A stretch of 64,000 nt of DNA from Chelydra serpentina (GCA_037349315.1 JBAIAC010000008.1:37670001-37734000), one strand, 5' to 3'. Shown: positions 1 to 12,194, numbered from the stretch's first letter. The notes: a model not told the origin generated them from the letters alone. Translations and numbers: made by a program.

Positions 1-254
1 CCTGCTGGGCAGAATTCCAAGAAGCCAGGATCCTGGAACTCCTTGGTAGCCATGGCTTTCGAGCGCCAAATCTCCAGGCTCAGATGGGGCTTCCAGGTTC
101 CTGGCTCCTCTTCAGCCCATCTGGCAGGCTGATCGGGCCCTGGGACTTTTGAAGACTAGAGTGTGCTGAATTTTAAGCTCCCAGGTTCCTTGGCATCTTG
201 GGCTCTGAGGCTTCCAGGGTCCATGGCTCCAGGGAAGCCTTCCAGGCACCCTGA
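1..254. other. Moderately GC-rich stretch, unclassified
   Basis: This stretch is richer in G and C than the AT-rich DNA after it and contains repeated CCAGG/TTCCAGG words, which suggests a dispersed repeat. Open frames cross it on both strands but show no recognisable domain, so I do not call a gene. Confidence 0.25.
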
Positions 255-1247
255 GATGGGGACCCAGCAGGATTGATTGCCCAAGAGCTGCTCCATTCCC
301 TTTTGCATATAATTTTGAAATGTTTAGTTCTAGTTGAAAATGGGAATGGAGACAAATTTCAAAATAATTTCTCAGTCCTCCATGAAACAGATTCCTCTTT
401 CTCTGCACACCTCTGGTTAAGGGTGAAAATAACCATTTCTCTCTTTTCAAGCATCCATTCCTGGAATTATGATTCCTTCCCATACACATCTCGATATTCC
501 ATGGTGAAATATGGGAGTGCAGGGGAGAATCACTTACTGAGTTGATAGGCTGCCTCTACTATTCATCACTAACCCCTCCACTTTACTTCCAGCCCGTGAA
601 ATAGGTGTAAAACGTTTGTAATATTTTAACCTCTCCTCAAATAGCTCTCTCATTTCCTGCAATGCATTTTTCAGAGGAACATTAAATAAATGTGCCTAAT
701 TTTTTTAAACTTTGGAAAGAGAATGTGTCATCGCATCAAATAAGACAGAGCCCAGTTTTGCACCCATTGAAGTCTAAGGGAAATTGTCCTATTCATTTCA
801 GTGAGAGCATAAGGAGGCACATAGGATGCATGTTATACCAATACAGATTCTGGAGGTCATGCATTCTGTAGTAGGGGGAGAACCCAAAGTTTGCAGGATG
901 TCATTACTAAAAGAAAATTAAAATGTAATACTTTTTTAAAAAAGCTATATATTTATAAACTCAGGCATTTCCCCCAACAAAATAAGTGTGTGTGTGAGCA
1001 TGCATGCATGCACCTGTGCATGCAGTGCTTACAGTGATCTGGAAAAAGTGAGGTTTCTGTCATAATCCCATCTGAAATAAATGTTCATGTGCTTGATTCA
1101 GACAAGGCATAATTTCTATATACTGTACATCTATTACATAATAATTGCATTCAATTTTTAGGTCATGAAACTATTTATACCTATTTATTTTTATTGATTT
1201 TAAATGAGGCAACAGGCCTCATGCAAGTTAATAAAATAAAAATATTA
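255..1247. other. AT-rich non-coding stretch
   Basis: I see no supported gene. There is a short alternating purine-pyrimidine patch with GCATGCATGC words around 998-1024. The beginning (about 300-370) resembles the fragments of AAATTTC/GAAATG-rich palindromic repeats seen elsewhere in the window, but no ends can be defined. Confidence 0.3.
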
Positions 1248-1334
1248 GAGCTGTCAAGCAATTACAAAATTAATCATATTTAATCACACAATTAAAAAAA
1301 TTATCATGATTAATTGCATGATTTAATATTGCGT

Positions 1335-2410
1335 TAAACTCAATGCTATCGAAGGCCTATTCATAGTCGACAAAAGCAATGCACAGCGCTCGCAGAGCTG
1401 GGCATTAACATGCAGTACATTAGTTTGTTGAAGGAAGCGAATACTGGATGTACAACAGACATTACTTTCCTTGAAACTCCCCTCCGCATCCCAATCGAGA
1501 AAGGCGTAAAGCAAGGAGATACAATTTCACCGAAACTATTCACCGCCTGCCTCGAAATGGTTATGAACAAGATCAATTGGAGGAGTGGTGTCAACATAAA
1601 CAGAGAGAGATTATCTCATCTCAGATTTGCAGACGACATTGTACTAATTGCCGAAAGCACCAACCAACTGCAGAGCATGCTACGAAGACTCGACAAGAAA
1701 AGTAGTCAGGTCGGTCTGAAAATGAACCGCTGCAAAATGAAATATATGCGATCAGACCTCTTACGAAAAGCCCGAATAACGGTAACAGAAGAAGACATCG
1801 AAGAAGTGGAACAGTACATATATTTGGGCCAAGTAGTTAATATGCGCCAAGACCTGAACGGAGAACTCTCGCGAAGGATTCGGGCAGAATGGTGTGCGTT
1901 TAATTCCATCAAGGACATCCTCAAAGGAAAAATTGACAAGACCACACGTAAAAATATTTTCAATTCAGCAGTGCTGCCAGCCATGCTGTATGGCAGGGAA
2001 ACGTGGGCACTGATGAAGAGAGAAGAGCAACGGTTGTTGGTAGCTGAAAGGGCAATGGAACGAGCTATGTTGGGAATCTCCCTTCTGGATCGCATACCAA
2101 ATGAAATCATCAGAGAACGCAGTGGTGTGAAAGATATTGTCGTGGAAAGCAGACATAACAAGATGCGATGGGCGGGCCACACAGCACGGCTCACGGATAA
2201 CAGGTGGACCGCAATCATTGCTGAGTGGTACCCACGAGAACAGAAAAGACCCCCCGGTCGGCCTCCAAGAAGATGGGAAGATGACATCGTTAAACGTTTC
2301 GGATGAACGTGGAGAAGAAAGGCAAGAGTGCGAGAAGAATGGCAGACGTGTTGTGATCGGCGCAGTCTTAACGACAGCTGAAGTCCGATCGATCCAGGTG
2401 ATCCAGGTGA
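1335..2410 (+). mobile_element. 5'-truncated RTE-type LINE insertion
   Basis: This block interrupts the palindromic transposon. The heptamer ATTGCGT occurs just before it (1328-1334) and again just after it (2411-2417), as expected for target-site duplication. Removing the block restores continuity with the inverted arm on the right (compare 2418-2450 with the complement of 3540-3600). The 3' tail carries short GATCCAGGT repeats in place of poly-A, which is typical of RTE elements. The 5' end is truncated inside the reverse transcriptase domain. Confidence 0.8.
1345..2381 (+). pseudogene. RTE-clade reverse transcriptase, C-terminal part
   Basis: The reading frame 1410-2306 encodes 298 residues with reverse transcriptase hallmarks: an RIPIEKGVKQGD segment, and the catalytic FADDIVLI motif with its aspartate pair near residue 75. 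The later part has a WAGHTARL motif and a basic RPPGRPPRRWEDDI segment, typical of the C-terminal tail of RTE pol proteins. The N-terminal endonuclease and the first RT motifs are missing. A frameshift lies near 1345-1380, where a KAF-like motif can be made out. The TGA at 2304-2306 is probably a decayed arginine codon (CGA to TGA), because the same frame continues with TWRRKARVREEW to a TGA at 2379-2381. Otherwise the frame is open for 0.9 kb, suggesting a fairly young insertion. RTE family assignment is by motif memory. Confidence 0.8.
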
Positions 2411-3672
2411 ATTGCGTGATTAATTGTGCTGTGAAACAATAATAAAATACCATTTATTTAAATATTTTTGGATGTTTTCTACATTTTAAAATATATTGAT
2501 TTCAATTAGAACACGGAATACAAAGTGTACAGTGCTCACTTTATATTTATTTTTTATTACAAATATTTGCACTGTAAAAAAGAAACAAAAGAAATAGTAT
2601 TTTTCAATTCACCTAATACAAGTACTGTAGTGAAGTCTCTTAATCATGAAAATTGAACTTACAAATGTAGAGTTATGTACAAAAAATAACTGCACTCAAA
2701 AATAAAACAATGTAAAACCTACAAGTTCACTCAGTCCTACTTCTTGTTCAGCCAATCGCTCAGACAAACAAGTTTGTTTACATTTGCAGGAGATAATGCT
2801 GCCCGCTTCTTGTTTACATTGTCACCAGAAAGTAAGAACAGGCATATGCATGGCACGTTTGTAGCCTGTGTAGGAAGATATTTACGTGCCAGATGCGTTA
2901 AAGATTCATATTCCTCTTAATTCTTCGCCCACCATTCCAGAGAGGACATACGTCCATGCTGATGACAGGTTCTGATCGATAACGGTCCAAAGCAGTGCAG
3001 ACTAACCTGGGTTCATTTTCATTAGTTTCTACATTGGAGTGTTGCTCCTTTAAGGCTTCTGAAAATATGCTCTACACATGTCCTCTGGAATGGTGGCCAA
3101 AGCATGAAGGGGCGTACGAATGTTTAGCGTACCTGGCATGTAAATACCTAGCAATGCCGTGGTGTCATACGAACACCTGTTCTCATTTTCAGGTAACACT
3201 GTAAATAAGAAACAGGCAGCATTATCTCCCAAAAATGTAAATAAACTTGTTTGTCTTAGTGATTGACTGAACAAGAAGTAGGACTGAGTGAACTTGTAGG
3301 ACATTTTGTTTTTGAGTTATGTAACAAAAAATCTACATTTGTAAGCTCCACTTTCATGATAAAGTGATTGCACTACAGTATTTGTATGAGGTGAATTGAA
3401 AAATATTATTTCTTTTGTTTATCATTTTTACAGTGCAAATATTTGTGATGAAAATAATATAAAGTGAGCACTATATACTTTGTATTCTGTGTTGTAAATT
3501 GAAATAAAATATTTGAAAATGTAGAAAAACATCCAAAATATTTAATACATTTTAATTGGTATTCTATTGTTTAACAATGCAATTAAAATTGCAATTAATT
3601 GTAATTGATTTTTTTTAATCATGATTATTTTTTAGTTAATCGCGTGAGTTAACTGTGATTAATTGACAGCCC

Positions 3673-3995
3673 TATAAAATAATTTGTGTGAGTTTGGAGG
3701 ACTGGGATCTGGGGCATTCAGTGAGATTCCGTGGGGTTGAGGGGGTCTCTGGAGACAGTAAAATTCAGGAAGGTTGGAAGTCTCTTGTGACGGTGCAGTG
3801 AGACCCTAGGGCCAAAGCGTATCACAGGGGAGCTGGTGCTACCCTCCTGTCCCTGCTTCTCCCTGCTCCAGTCCCTCCCAGCTTGTTAGCCTGTCCCTAA
3901 AAGAAACTCATTGACCAGCAGTGAGAGGGTCTGTGGCCTCTGCGGCTCCTCCTGTCTCCTCCCCAGCTTTTAGGCAGCAGTGCTGAAGCCAGGAC
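3673..3995. other. Non-coding, nothing recognised
   Basis: This is GC-richer than its left neighbour and has no open frame of note or clear repeat boundary. Confidence 0.3.
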
Positions 3996-4152
3996 CAGTG
4001 CTTAATTTGTGCCAGGGCTTTCCAGGGCTGAACCCGAACATCTCTACGCTTAGCAGTTCATAGCCTCGGCACCTCTGGGCTTACTGCATCAATTATGAAT
4101 GCAAAATAGTTGTTTGAGCCCTGGCATCTTTTTCATTACAAATTAAGCACTG
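3996..4152. mobile_element. Short hAT-like inverted-repeat element
   Basis: The left end is CAGTGCTTAATTTGT and the right end is its complement, ACAAATTAAGCACTG. GCCAGG/CCTGGC words also pair a little further in. The flanks (3988-3995 and 4153-4160) match at 5 of 8 positions, a weak eight-base duplication. The CAG start and 8-bp target fit hAT, and at 157 bp it is a non-autonomous miniature. Confidence 0.65.
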
Positions 4153-4628
4153 GACAATACCCAAGCAGCGGTGTTGCATCTATTGTTCGTGGGCTTGGCT
4201 CCACTCATTTGCCCAGCTGCCCATCATTCATGCAGGGGAGGAGCTCCGCTGCCATGACACCAAACTCATTTACTGCCTCCCCATTGGAAGAGGTGCACCC
4301 TGCACCCACCCATAGTTTGGGGTGGGGGAAAGGGAAAGGACTGAAATGTCTGCTAGCCTGCTTGGTTGTTCATTTGGGAGCTGGGAGACAATGGGGAGAC
4401 AGAAAATGAGTTGTGTACTAGTAGAGCCTTTCTCTTGCATGCATGGTGGATGGGTGACCTGGCCAATGAGTGGGCAGTGCCTATATCCACGGTGGAAAAG
4501 AGCAAAACCTGGAAGGGAGGAGGAATGAGTCTGCAGCTTTGGTAAAAGATCTGAATCCCTTAGCAACCTGGTTTGATCTTTAACATTTTCTTTTCCAGAT
4601 CTGCAACCCCTGACAAAAATCCCACACC

Positions 4629-4872
4629 ACACTGAGAGCTTGTCTACACTTACAGGACTGCCAATGGGAGAACTTCTCCTGTCAGTGTAGGTACTCCACC
4701 TCCCTGAGATATGGTAGCTATGTCAATTGGTGAAGCCCTTCCATCAACATAGCACTGTCTACACCAGGGGCTAGGTCAGTATAACTGCATCGCTCAGGAG
4801 GGTTGGATTTTCCACACCTCTGAGCAACATATTTATACCGACATAAGTTTGCAGTGTAAACCAGGGCTTAAG
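4629..4872. mobile_element. Miniature inverted-repeat element
   Basis: The left end carries GCTTGTCTACACT and the right end AGTGTAAACCAGGGCTTAA, roughly complementary. The inside includes CACACCTCTGAGCAACAT. A related copy at 54425-54655 has the same order of blocks (TCTACACT, GTCTACA, TTTTTCACACC, GAGCAATGTAATTAT, AGTGTAGGTCAGGCC). No reading frame is present. Confidence 0.6.
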
Positions 4873-4876
4873 CACT

Positions 4877-4925
4877 TTGTGTATGTGTGTGCATGTATAT
4901 GTGTGTGTGTGTGAATGTTTGTGTA
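4877..4925. repeat. TG-rich microsatellite
   Basis: Imperfect run of GTGTATGTGTGTGCATG followed by (GT)n. Confidence 0.8.
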
Positions 4926-5401
4926 AAGCGAGGGGGGAGGAGAGAGTGAAAGGAGGATTGAAACAGGAAGATAGTGAGAAAAAGAATTACAATTAGAATG
5001 CACTGAAAAATCATAAAAAGAATAGATTGACTGTCAAAGCTCGGAAGGTATTTGGAAAATAAACAAGCTGACAAGCGTGCAAATAATCATACTATCTGGA
5101 TAAAAGGAAGACATTTTTGAATGAATATTTCATACCATTCTAAAGTCTCAGGTTTATCTAGTACAGGGAGTGAACATGGTGGATGATATTCCAAGATGTA
5201 GTTATCTCAAAGGATGTCATGTGATCTTGATCTTTGGTTGATGCTGATTTATGCAACGTTAACCACTATAATTCAGTTAAGGCCCCCAGCGTTGCATGTT
5301 TCACTGAAACTGAGTGGCTTATACTTCTAGCATGGTTCTGGTACAGTTGTCTACAGGTGAATATTTGGTACAGCATGAACTAAAGAAAATAAATAAAATG
5401 G

Positions 5402-5605
5402 AGATATGCCAATCTCCTTGAACTGGAAGGACCTTTCAAGGACCTTTCATTGAGTCCAGTACCCTGCCTTCACTAACAGGACCAAGTACTGTCCCCTGAC
5501 AGATTTTTGCCCCAGATCCCTAAATGGCCCCCTCAAGGATTGAATTCACAACCTGGGTTTATCAGGCCAATGCTCAAACCACTGAGCTATCCCTTCCTCC
5601 CCCCA
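5402..5605 (-). repeat. Cry-type tRNA-derived SINE
   Basis: Read on the minus strand it begins with a run of Gs and AAGGGATAGCTCAGTGG, a good tRNA-like A box (5579-5589), and contains the B-box-like GAATTCAATCC region around 5538-5548. It runs through GGGGGCCATTTAGGGAT to a 3' end with GGAGATTGGCATATCT. The two other copies in the window share all these blocks. A short duplication (ACCTTTCA twice, near 5430-5448) marks this copy. It is a polymerase III retroposon and not a tRNA gene. Confidence 0.85.
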
Positions 5606-5744
5606 AAGAGGGATTGTCAAGATGATGATTTAGCTGTATTAGTTGCATCCAGACAGAAATACTGGGGGTCCTCTACCTGCAAAACTGAATTTGATAATGA
5701 TGTCCATCTTGCAGGATTGCTGTTGGTTTGTAGATCATGCCACT

Positions 5745-6240
5745 ACAGCATGAAGCCCGTGCATGAGCTGATGAAGCCTGGTGGCTTTAGCAGCTTAGAA
5801 GCTTATAGTGCTTAGTGACTTTAATATCTATGCTGATGATGAGTCTTCTGAGTCAGTCATGGATGACATAAAATTCTGAGCTTTCACAAGTAGATGCAGA
5901 CTCAAGTTACACAGCTGACCACTCTCTCCTGCTATGCTATTTGGGCTGGGAATAGAAGTGGGGTAACTGGAATTTTGGCCCATGTCGTGGACTGATCATT
6001 ACTTCCTGTAGTTTCAAGTTGGAGTGCACCTCTCTTATCAGAGCTGAAGGCCTGTTTGAATGGTTGCACCTATGGCTAATGTAATCACAGCATTTCCTGA
6101 GGGTTCTGAGAGAGAATTCAGTTTTCCAGTTGATTGCCTTATCAATAGTTTGGAAGGACTTAATAAATGATCTTCTGATCTTACCTACTGTGTCTGCCTC
6201 CATTGCTTTGCCCTCACGTGTCACCTTGAATTACATATAC
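5745..6240 (+). pseudogene. LINE endonuclease-domain remnant
   Basis: Around 5812 the plus strand reads VLSDFNIYADD, matching the conserved GDFN motif of apurinic-type endonucleases in non-LTR retrotransposons. Downstream, at about 5980, it reads SWTDHYF, matching the conserved WSDH/WTDH motif with the catalytic aspartate and histidine. The order and spacing fit an endonuclease domain, but stops and frameshifts break it and no RT part is visible nearby. It could belong to the L2-like family seen at 26-27 kb and 39-43 kb. Confidence 0.55.
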
Positions 6241-9024
6241 CTGTGACAGTTTGTGTAGGAGGGGAGCTAGATAGAGTACTAATGGCAGAAGTCTGGCTGA
6301 TCTATCTTGTCAAAAGATATTTATGACGTCATTGGAGGGGGCAGACACTCTCTGGTTCCATATGCTAACCAGGGGATTTGTTTCTGCTAGTTACAAAATG
6401 GAAATAATGGAGTATTTTTACCCAATATCCAGGCTAAAAGACAGACTGTGTGTTTATACGCTATACCCTGAGAATAAACACATCACTTGAAGAATCCTTC
6501 TCAGATGGCAAGTTTTCCTTATTTTGCCTAAAGGGTGTTAAATTATACACAAAATACACAAACATTCATCAAAGCCTACCATACTTCATTAGACAAAGCA
6601 AAAAGAAGAGAGAGAGAGAGAAATTCTGTAAGTGAAAAGATAAGAAGAGAGACCAAAGAGCGCCAGGAAAGTTAAAAAAAGGGATTAGATGTCTGTTTGT
6701 GCTAGTTTTATTGTCACTCTCAAGCTGGCATTGTGGGCTTTTCTTCAGTGAAGTCACAGATGTACCATAGCATGGAAATATTAGGAGAGACAGATGTGAC
6801 CTGATTTATATTTCAGTTCTGATAACTTTTCTTCTCATTGTTTTCTCTTTTTGTCCCACTTCAAGATAATCACAGGAGTGTTAAGTAGATGAGGAGAAAG
6901 AGTGGCTCTAGCTGTGACAGTCCCTTATGTTAGCCAAATCCAGCTTGGTTTTTATTTTGCTTCCTCCAGAGACAGCATATGAAAGAAATAAAACTAGTTG
7001 CCTCTGATGTTAGTGTCCTCTCATCATACAAGTTACAAAGATATTTTATTGAATACAAAATAACATTTTAATCGTGGTTGTTTCGTTTCCCCAAGGAACA
7101 GCAGAGAAGGTGGCCACTAAATTTTGTACCCTTTCTCATCTGAAAAGAATAAACTGTGAATTATTAAGGGATTGTCCCTCCTACAACAACTAGACAATGT
7201 AAAAATAATATTCGACGGCTATTAGTATGTTCTTGTTTAATTCCACCACCCCAAATAAAAAAAAAGTTGTCTTTGCTCCTGTAATGTACAACTCTATAAC
7301 ACTCCCCTTGTCCTGCTCCTCAGGTCTGAACCACAGACCAGAATTCTGTCTTTTCAGGACTTTTCAGAAAGCATTACACAGAGTTCAACTTCAGGGCTGT
7401 TGTGTATAAAACTTGACTAGTAGGTGTTAGTAGTTCCCAGTCAGTTTCAAAGAGAATGTGTACTTTAAAATTTATTATTAAACAAATATTGAATTCACAC
7501 AGAAAATATTTTAAATCGTATGAATTGTGCATAGTATTTGGAATACAATGAATGATGGCAAAAAGATACCACAGTATGATGGTAACCTGCTGTTGGCCAA
7601 ACCAAAAATGATCAGGCCTAGATCAGCAAATGCATAACTGAATTTGTTCCTCAGTGTTGGAGGTTGGTATAGCATACTGAAGTGCCTCATACAAAACCCA
7701 TTGAAGTCAATAGGAAGATTCCCATTAACTTCAATAGACTTTCCTTTGTGTACACCTTCAACTAACCCAATCATTCTGGCCTTGCTAGTGTTCAGATTTT
7801 ATTCCTCTGTTCCAACAGAATGCAGTCTATTCAGTTTCTGAGCCTGATGCAGCCATTCAGAACACATGCAATACATGAAGCTCCCCAGAAATTATTTGCC
7901 GATTTCCCTACTCTGAGCAACTTCTCCAGAAGCCATGTTTTCTCTGAGTTAGAACTTAGTGAACAGGATTATGGGCTTCTAATACTCATTTCAAATTTTA
8001 CAGTAAACAGATGCTACCTGGCATTCCTAAATCACCATGGATTGTATTATTTTTAACATATTCAGTCATGTGACTTTTCATTATCATATTCATTAAACAT
8101 TTTCAGAGTACACAATGAGGCTGAATTATAGGTGAGAGGAAAAACACTGGCTAATGTATCAATACAAAGCAAATTACTTTGTGATCTCTGTTGTATTACT
8201 GGTGGCTGGTGAAGCATTAGGATTGCTGCATAGTACATTTTTCAGCATCACAAGAATTCAATCACCATGAAGGGGAAAAAATGACTGAACTCAGTAAATG
8301 GCTCTTGGTTTTATTGTCCATTCATTTTAAGAGTCATATTTATATACTAAATACAGTAATGTATACAGTACCTGGAGGCTTACATTAATGAAATGTTTAA
8401 ATGTTACTGACATAGAAGATGACAACTCCCCAACCAAATAAACTCTTTACTTTAAACCTTTACACTTTATAACAAAAAAGAACTGCTTAATGCATCTATG
8501 GAGATGTACATCTTCTATAGTGTCTGATATTATTATAATACTGACATCCTACAGGATTTGGCATACAATCCAAGACATAGTTGCTGGAACATGCTATTGT
8601 CACTTTCATAGATTTTACTTTTATTTTCATGGCCAAGGGGAAAAAATCTGTGTATGCTAAGGACAAATGTCAGATTTTACAAATTAGTCTTCTTTGAGGT
8701 CAATTGTTTGCTCTGTAAATTCCTGGGGGTGCACATTTCTGTGGACTTGAAAGATCTAGTAGGACTTACGCATTTACTGAATCCAAACAATGCTCCCTGA
8801 AGAATAAGTTTGTCCCATACGCAATCTGTGAGGGACTTTTCCTTCTACAAATCTTCTTGAATTAAGAAATGGGTTATTTTTCACCTGTAATGGTGAGAAA
8901 CTCATCATACAAGGTCTTGAGCCAATGGAAAGATCAATACGTGGAAAAATTTGCAATAAAAATATGTGGTCTCTGGAGTGTAACCCTTTGTAGATTTTTT
9001 TCTTGGTCTAGAATTGCTATAATA
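6241..9024. other. AT-rich non-coding stretch
   Basis: No gene is supported. A palindromic segment near 7660-7770 (ATTGAAGTCAATAGG with TTAACTTCAATAGAC) resembles a common family of small hairpin repeats. Short A/T and GA runs occur (for example GAGAGAGAGAG near 6608). The open frames here are short and lack domains. Confidence 0.3.
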
Positions 9025-9461
9025 CAGAGGTGGTTGACATTTTGTTCACCAAGATCTGTAGTTTTGTCAAAATGGAAACCTTTTATGGAAACATGTTAGT
9101 TTTGATGAAATTTTCAGTAGAAGAAAATCAAAAAGATTTGTACTGATTTTCTCCTTTTGTTTCAATAATATCAAAATGTTTCATTTTGTTTCATTTAGTA
9201 TTTACATTATACTATAACATGAATTTTATTATATCATGTAATACATAACATTATACATATTATATGGTATTGTATTATATTATAACATTTTTATATTATT
9301 GGAATGATCAAAATGAAACTATTTGATATTATCAAAACAAAAAGTTATGATGGCTCCAAAACAAACTTTTGCAGAATTTCCATTCCAAAGGAATTTTTTT
9401 TCCAATTCAGAATGAAAATGAATTTTGAAATGTTAAAATTTCTCCTGGAACAGAAACTCTA
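9025..9461. mobile_element. AT-rich palindromic element, TAGAG family (probable)
   Basis: The right end reads CAGAAACTCTA and the left CAGAGGTGGTT, similar to the ends of the better copies at 37365 and 59940. The arms contain TTTTGTTTCA/TGAAACAAA-like words in inverted order around a central TATTATA-rich block (about 9205-9300). The flanks do not give a convincing 8-bp duplication, so ends are approximate. Confidence 0.5.
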
Positions 9462-9799
9462 ATTTATGACTAGGTAATATAAACTAGGTAATATTCTGCA
9501 GCAAATTCAGAACAAATGTTAGCAAAACTTAATGACGCAGATCTTGAATTTGTATAGCACCTGTCAGACAATGGATCTCAAAGTTCTGTTCAAATGTTAC
9601 TATGTTAGAATTAGATTATTGTATCATCTGTACAATGTGGCAAAATAAAATACAAGTCATTTTTAGGGGAAAGAGTGAACAAATGCCATGGTCTGTATGT
9701 TTGAAACAAAGTTTGCTCTTTCCTGACTAGCCTGGGTTTCTCCTGGCTTTTTGGGGTGCTGACAAAAGTTAACTAGGGTGATGGTTTTCTCTTTTAGGG

Positions 9800-10460
9800 A
9801 GCATTTCCTAGTGGTCAGGGGGATAAGTGCTTCCAACTGTGGAGGCGGGGTTGGGTAGGGGTGCCTGGGCCCTCTTACTCCTTCAAGCTCTGGCCCAGGG
9901 CACTGTGAGTGCTATCAAATGTCTGACATCCAGGAGAACCTTAAGACTGCCTTTCCTAAGACACTTCCTACCACCCCACAATACTCCAAAGTTCACAGTC
10001 TGTGGCAAGGAGGTTTGAAGAGGGGGTCAACTCACCCTCTGGGCAGCTCCTCATGGCCATGCTTGGTGTTGCAATTCTATCTCTCTCAGGACAGTGGCTG
10101 CCTCCTCCTGTGACTTGGCCCTCTGGCCAGGTCAGTTCCAAGTCTCTCCCCTGTCAGGGTAACCCATAAACAACACAAGAGGAATTAATACAGAATTAAT
10201 ATGAGAGAGAGAAGGAAATGCCTGCCTCAGGGTGTATCTGAAGCAGCTCATCCCTTCCCTCAGCCCTTTCCTCAGGTGCTGTAAGTTGAAGGTCCACTCT
10301 CTTCTCTGGTCTATCACCAAGTGAGCTGTTCTGCTCCCTTTTAACTCCTCCTCCAGTCTATGTATCTCTTGCAGGTGTGGGAGGGCAGGGCTGGCTGAGA
10401 CTAGAGTATCTCCTTAACTCTTTTTTGCCCAGTGTGGAGTTTGGATGCCCCACCACATCA
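9800..10460 (-). repeat. Possible LTR-like repeat, copy 1
   Basis: This block is GC-richer than its neighbours. It shares an ordered set of words with 33085-33711: CTGTCAGGG followed by ACAACACAAGAGGAATTAA here, against CTGGGGTTG and ACAAAAAGGGAATTAACAC there; then TCCTCC, CAGGTGT and CCCCACCACA/CCCCATCACA near the end. Such a dispersed pair could be solo LTRs on the minus strand, but I cannot show a polyadenylation signal or a target duplication. Confidence 0.35.
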
Positions 10461-10804
10461 GTGAGAAATACACATAACTACAGCCAAGTCAAAAGAGACA
10501 AAGATCATATGGTTCTCCAAAAGGCAGAGAATACATTTTCTAAAGGCAGCCTTACATTTTTTTACCATGCGGAGTTGCTGAGTTCACATTAATATTCATT
10601 TTCGAGAAACACGGCACATGCCAAGAAGATACCATAAAGATGACAATAGGATGTTTTAGCAGGCAGCAAATATGAGGAGATTCAAACAGATGCAGACAGT
10701 GATGTATTTTTATGAGGCAAAAATTCCATGAACTGCTATGAGTATGGGGTGGGAGATTTATGCTATCTTCAGAATCCCCAGGTGATGGTATGATGATTTG
10801 AAAT

Positions 10805-11060
10805 TTCTATTTTAGTAGCACCCATAAACCACAAATAAGATTGGGGTCCCATTGTGTTGGGCATTGTACATAAATACAGTGACAGACAGCCTGTGCCATG
10901 ATGAGCTTACATTATAAACAGACAAAACAGACAAAGGGATCGGGGGAAACAGAGGCACAGAGTGATGAAATTACTTGTGTCACCCAGCAGTTAGTGCCAG
11001 AACTAGAAATAGAATCCAGGTCTCCTGACTCCCAGTCCAGTGCCCTATTGGGATTCCCTC
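10805..11060 (-). repeat. MIR-like core SINE
   Basis: The order GAGGCACAGAG, AAATTACTTG, CACCCAGCAG, AGTGCCAGAACTAGAAATAG, AATCCAGGTCTCCTGACTCC is the complement of the MIR core and tRNA-like head. Upstream, GGGGTCCCATTGTG and GAGCTTACATTATAA match a tail block seen again at 17650-17760 and, inverted, at 38130-38235. Confidence 0.65.
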
Positions 11061-11689
11061 CAAAGCCTTAACCTCTCGGTTCCCAAGAACTCAGCTGAAC
11101 TACAAACTCATCACTCAGGTTTCTTTATTCGGTATATGATGGAGCTGATCAGATTCACATGTAGGGAGTGGCTATAGGTATACCCACAGCCAACTACAAA
11201 ATTATTAATGAGCTTCTATATGCCTTCTAAAACAGACTGTTGCGTATGCCTTCTCATCTATTTCAAATCACACACTCTATGATTGATTCATTAATTTCTG
11301 GGAACCTGTCTCTACACAGATCATAAACTGTTCACACACTACACTTATGCTGTCTGTTGGACACTGCCTACTTCCCTACTATCTCTTTTCTACTAGCTAC
11401 ATATTTTACATATTTACAAGGCTACTGTGAATTCATGCTTTGTTCATGGTTTCATGTCCTTGCTCAGAATAGACCTATACACACTGGACTATGCTATCTA
11501 AAATGGAATGAAACCCAAGTAACAGTGTCACTCGTGTATGTTTTAATATTAAATGTGAAGCACAATGTTAATAGTATATTCATTCTAAATTTTAAAAGTG
11601 AAGAAATCCAAATATATAATTTCCAAACCAATCACTCAATCCCCTGTACATACGTAGTAGTTTTTTTTATTCTGTATAAGTAATGGCAT

Positions 11690-11884
11690 CAACTGAGAAT
11701 CTTAAAGGACTTTACAAACATTAATGAATTACTGTAAGCTTACAACATGGCTGCAAAGGTTATTATTATAGTTTCCTATTTGTATAAAGGGGAAACTATG
11801 GGACAGAAAAGATCAGTGACTTGCAGAAAACTGTGTCAAAGCCAGAAACAGAATTCAGGTCTCCTAACTTGTGGTTCTGTGTTT
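11690..11884 (-). repeat. MIR-like core SINE
   Basis: Contains TTTACAAACATTAATGAATT, TATAAAGGGGAAACT, CAGTGACTTGC and CAGGTCTCCTAACT in the order expected for the complement of a MIR element. It abuts a CR1 3' end on the right. Confidence 0.6.
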
Positions 11885-12090
11885 CATAGATTCATAAATT
11901 TTAAGGCCATAAAGGACCATTAGATCATTTAGTCTGGCTTCCTTTATGATACTGAATATTGTACTGAGCCCAAGAATTTGTGTTTGGCTAAAGCATCTCT
12001 TCCAGAATTACATGCAGTTTTGATATCAAGAGATGGCGAATCTACCACTTCCTTTGGTAGTGTGTGAAATTCACAAGACTGTGATTCTTC
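11885..12090 (-). repeat. CR1/L3-type LINE 3' fragment
   Basis: Begins with TTCATAGATTCATAAA, the octamer-like tail repeats of CR1 in reverse complement, followed by GGACCATTAGATCATTTAG and, further on, ATCAAGAGATGGCGAATC and ACCACTTCCTTTGGTAG. Copies at 21565 and 48670 share these blocks. Only the 3' end of the RT open reading frame and the UTR remain. Confidence 0.7.
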
Positions 12091-12194
12091 TTATTTTACA
12101 TACAGATGAGGTCATTTCCCTATATCTGCACAATGGGAATGAGTTAATATTGCTGGGAGAATCATACATTAGAATCTCTGATATCTGTGAAATT

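Larger units (their letters stand above)
1248..3672. mobile_element. Long palindromic TIR DNA transposon
   Basis: The left end reads GAGCTGTCAA and the right end reads TTGACAGCCC, and each is flanked by TA (1246-1247 and 3673-3674). Inside, the segment at about 2430-2965 is the inverted copy of about 3060-3575, with a spacer of roughly 90 bases; matching words include the motif around AGTCCTACTTCTTGTTCA and its complement. Without the LINE inserted at 1335-2410 the element is about 1.34 kb and is nearly one large hairpin. The TA flanks fit a Tc1/mariner-type target but I cannot assign a superfamily. I see no transposase reading frame, so it is probably non-autonomous. Confidence 0.8.

Noticed and set aside
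1706..2287. 193-codon open frame on the minus strand
   Set aside because: It lies opposite the RTE reverse transcriptase frame, which carries clear motifs. The antisense frame has none.
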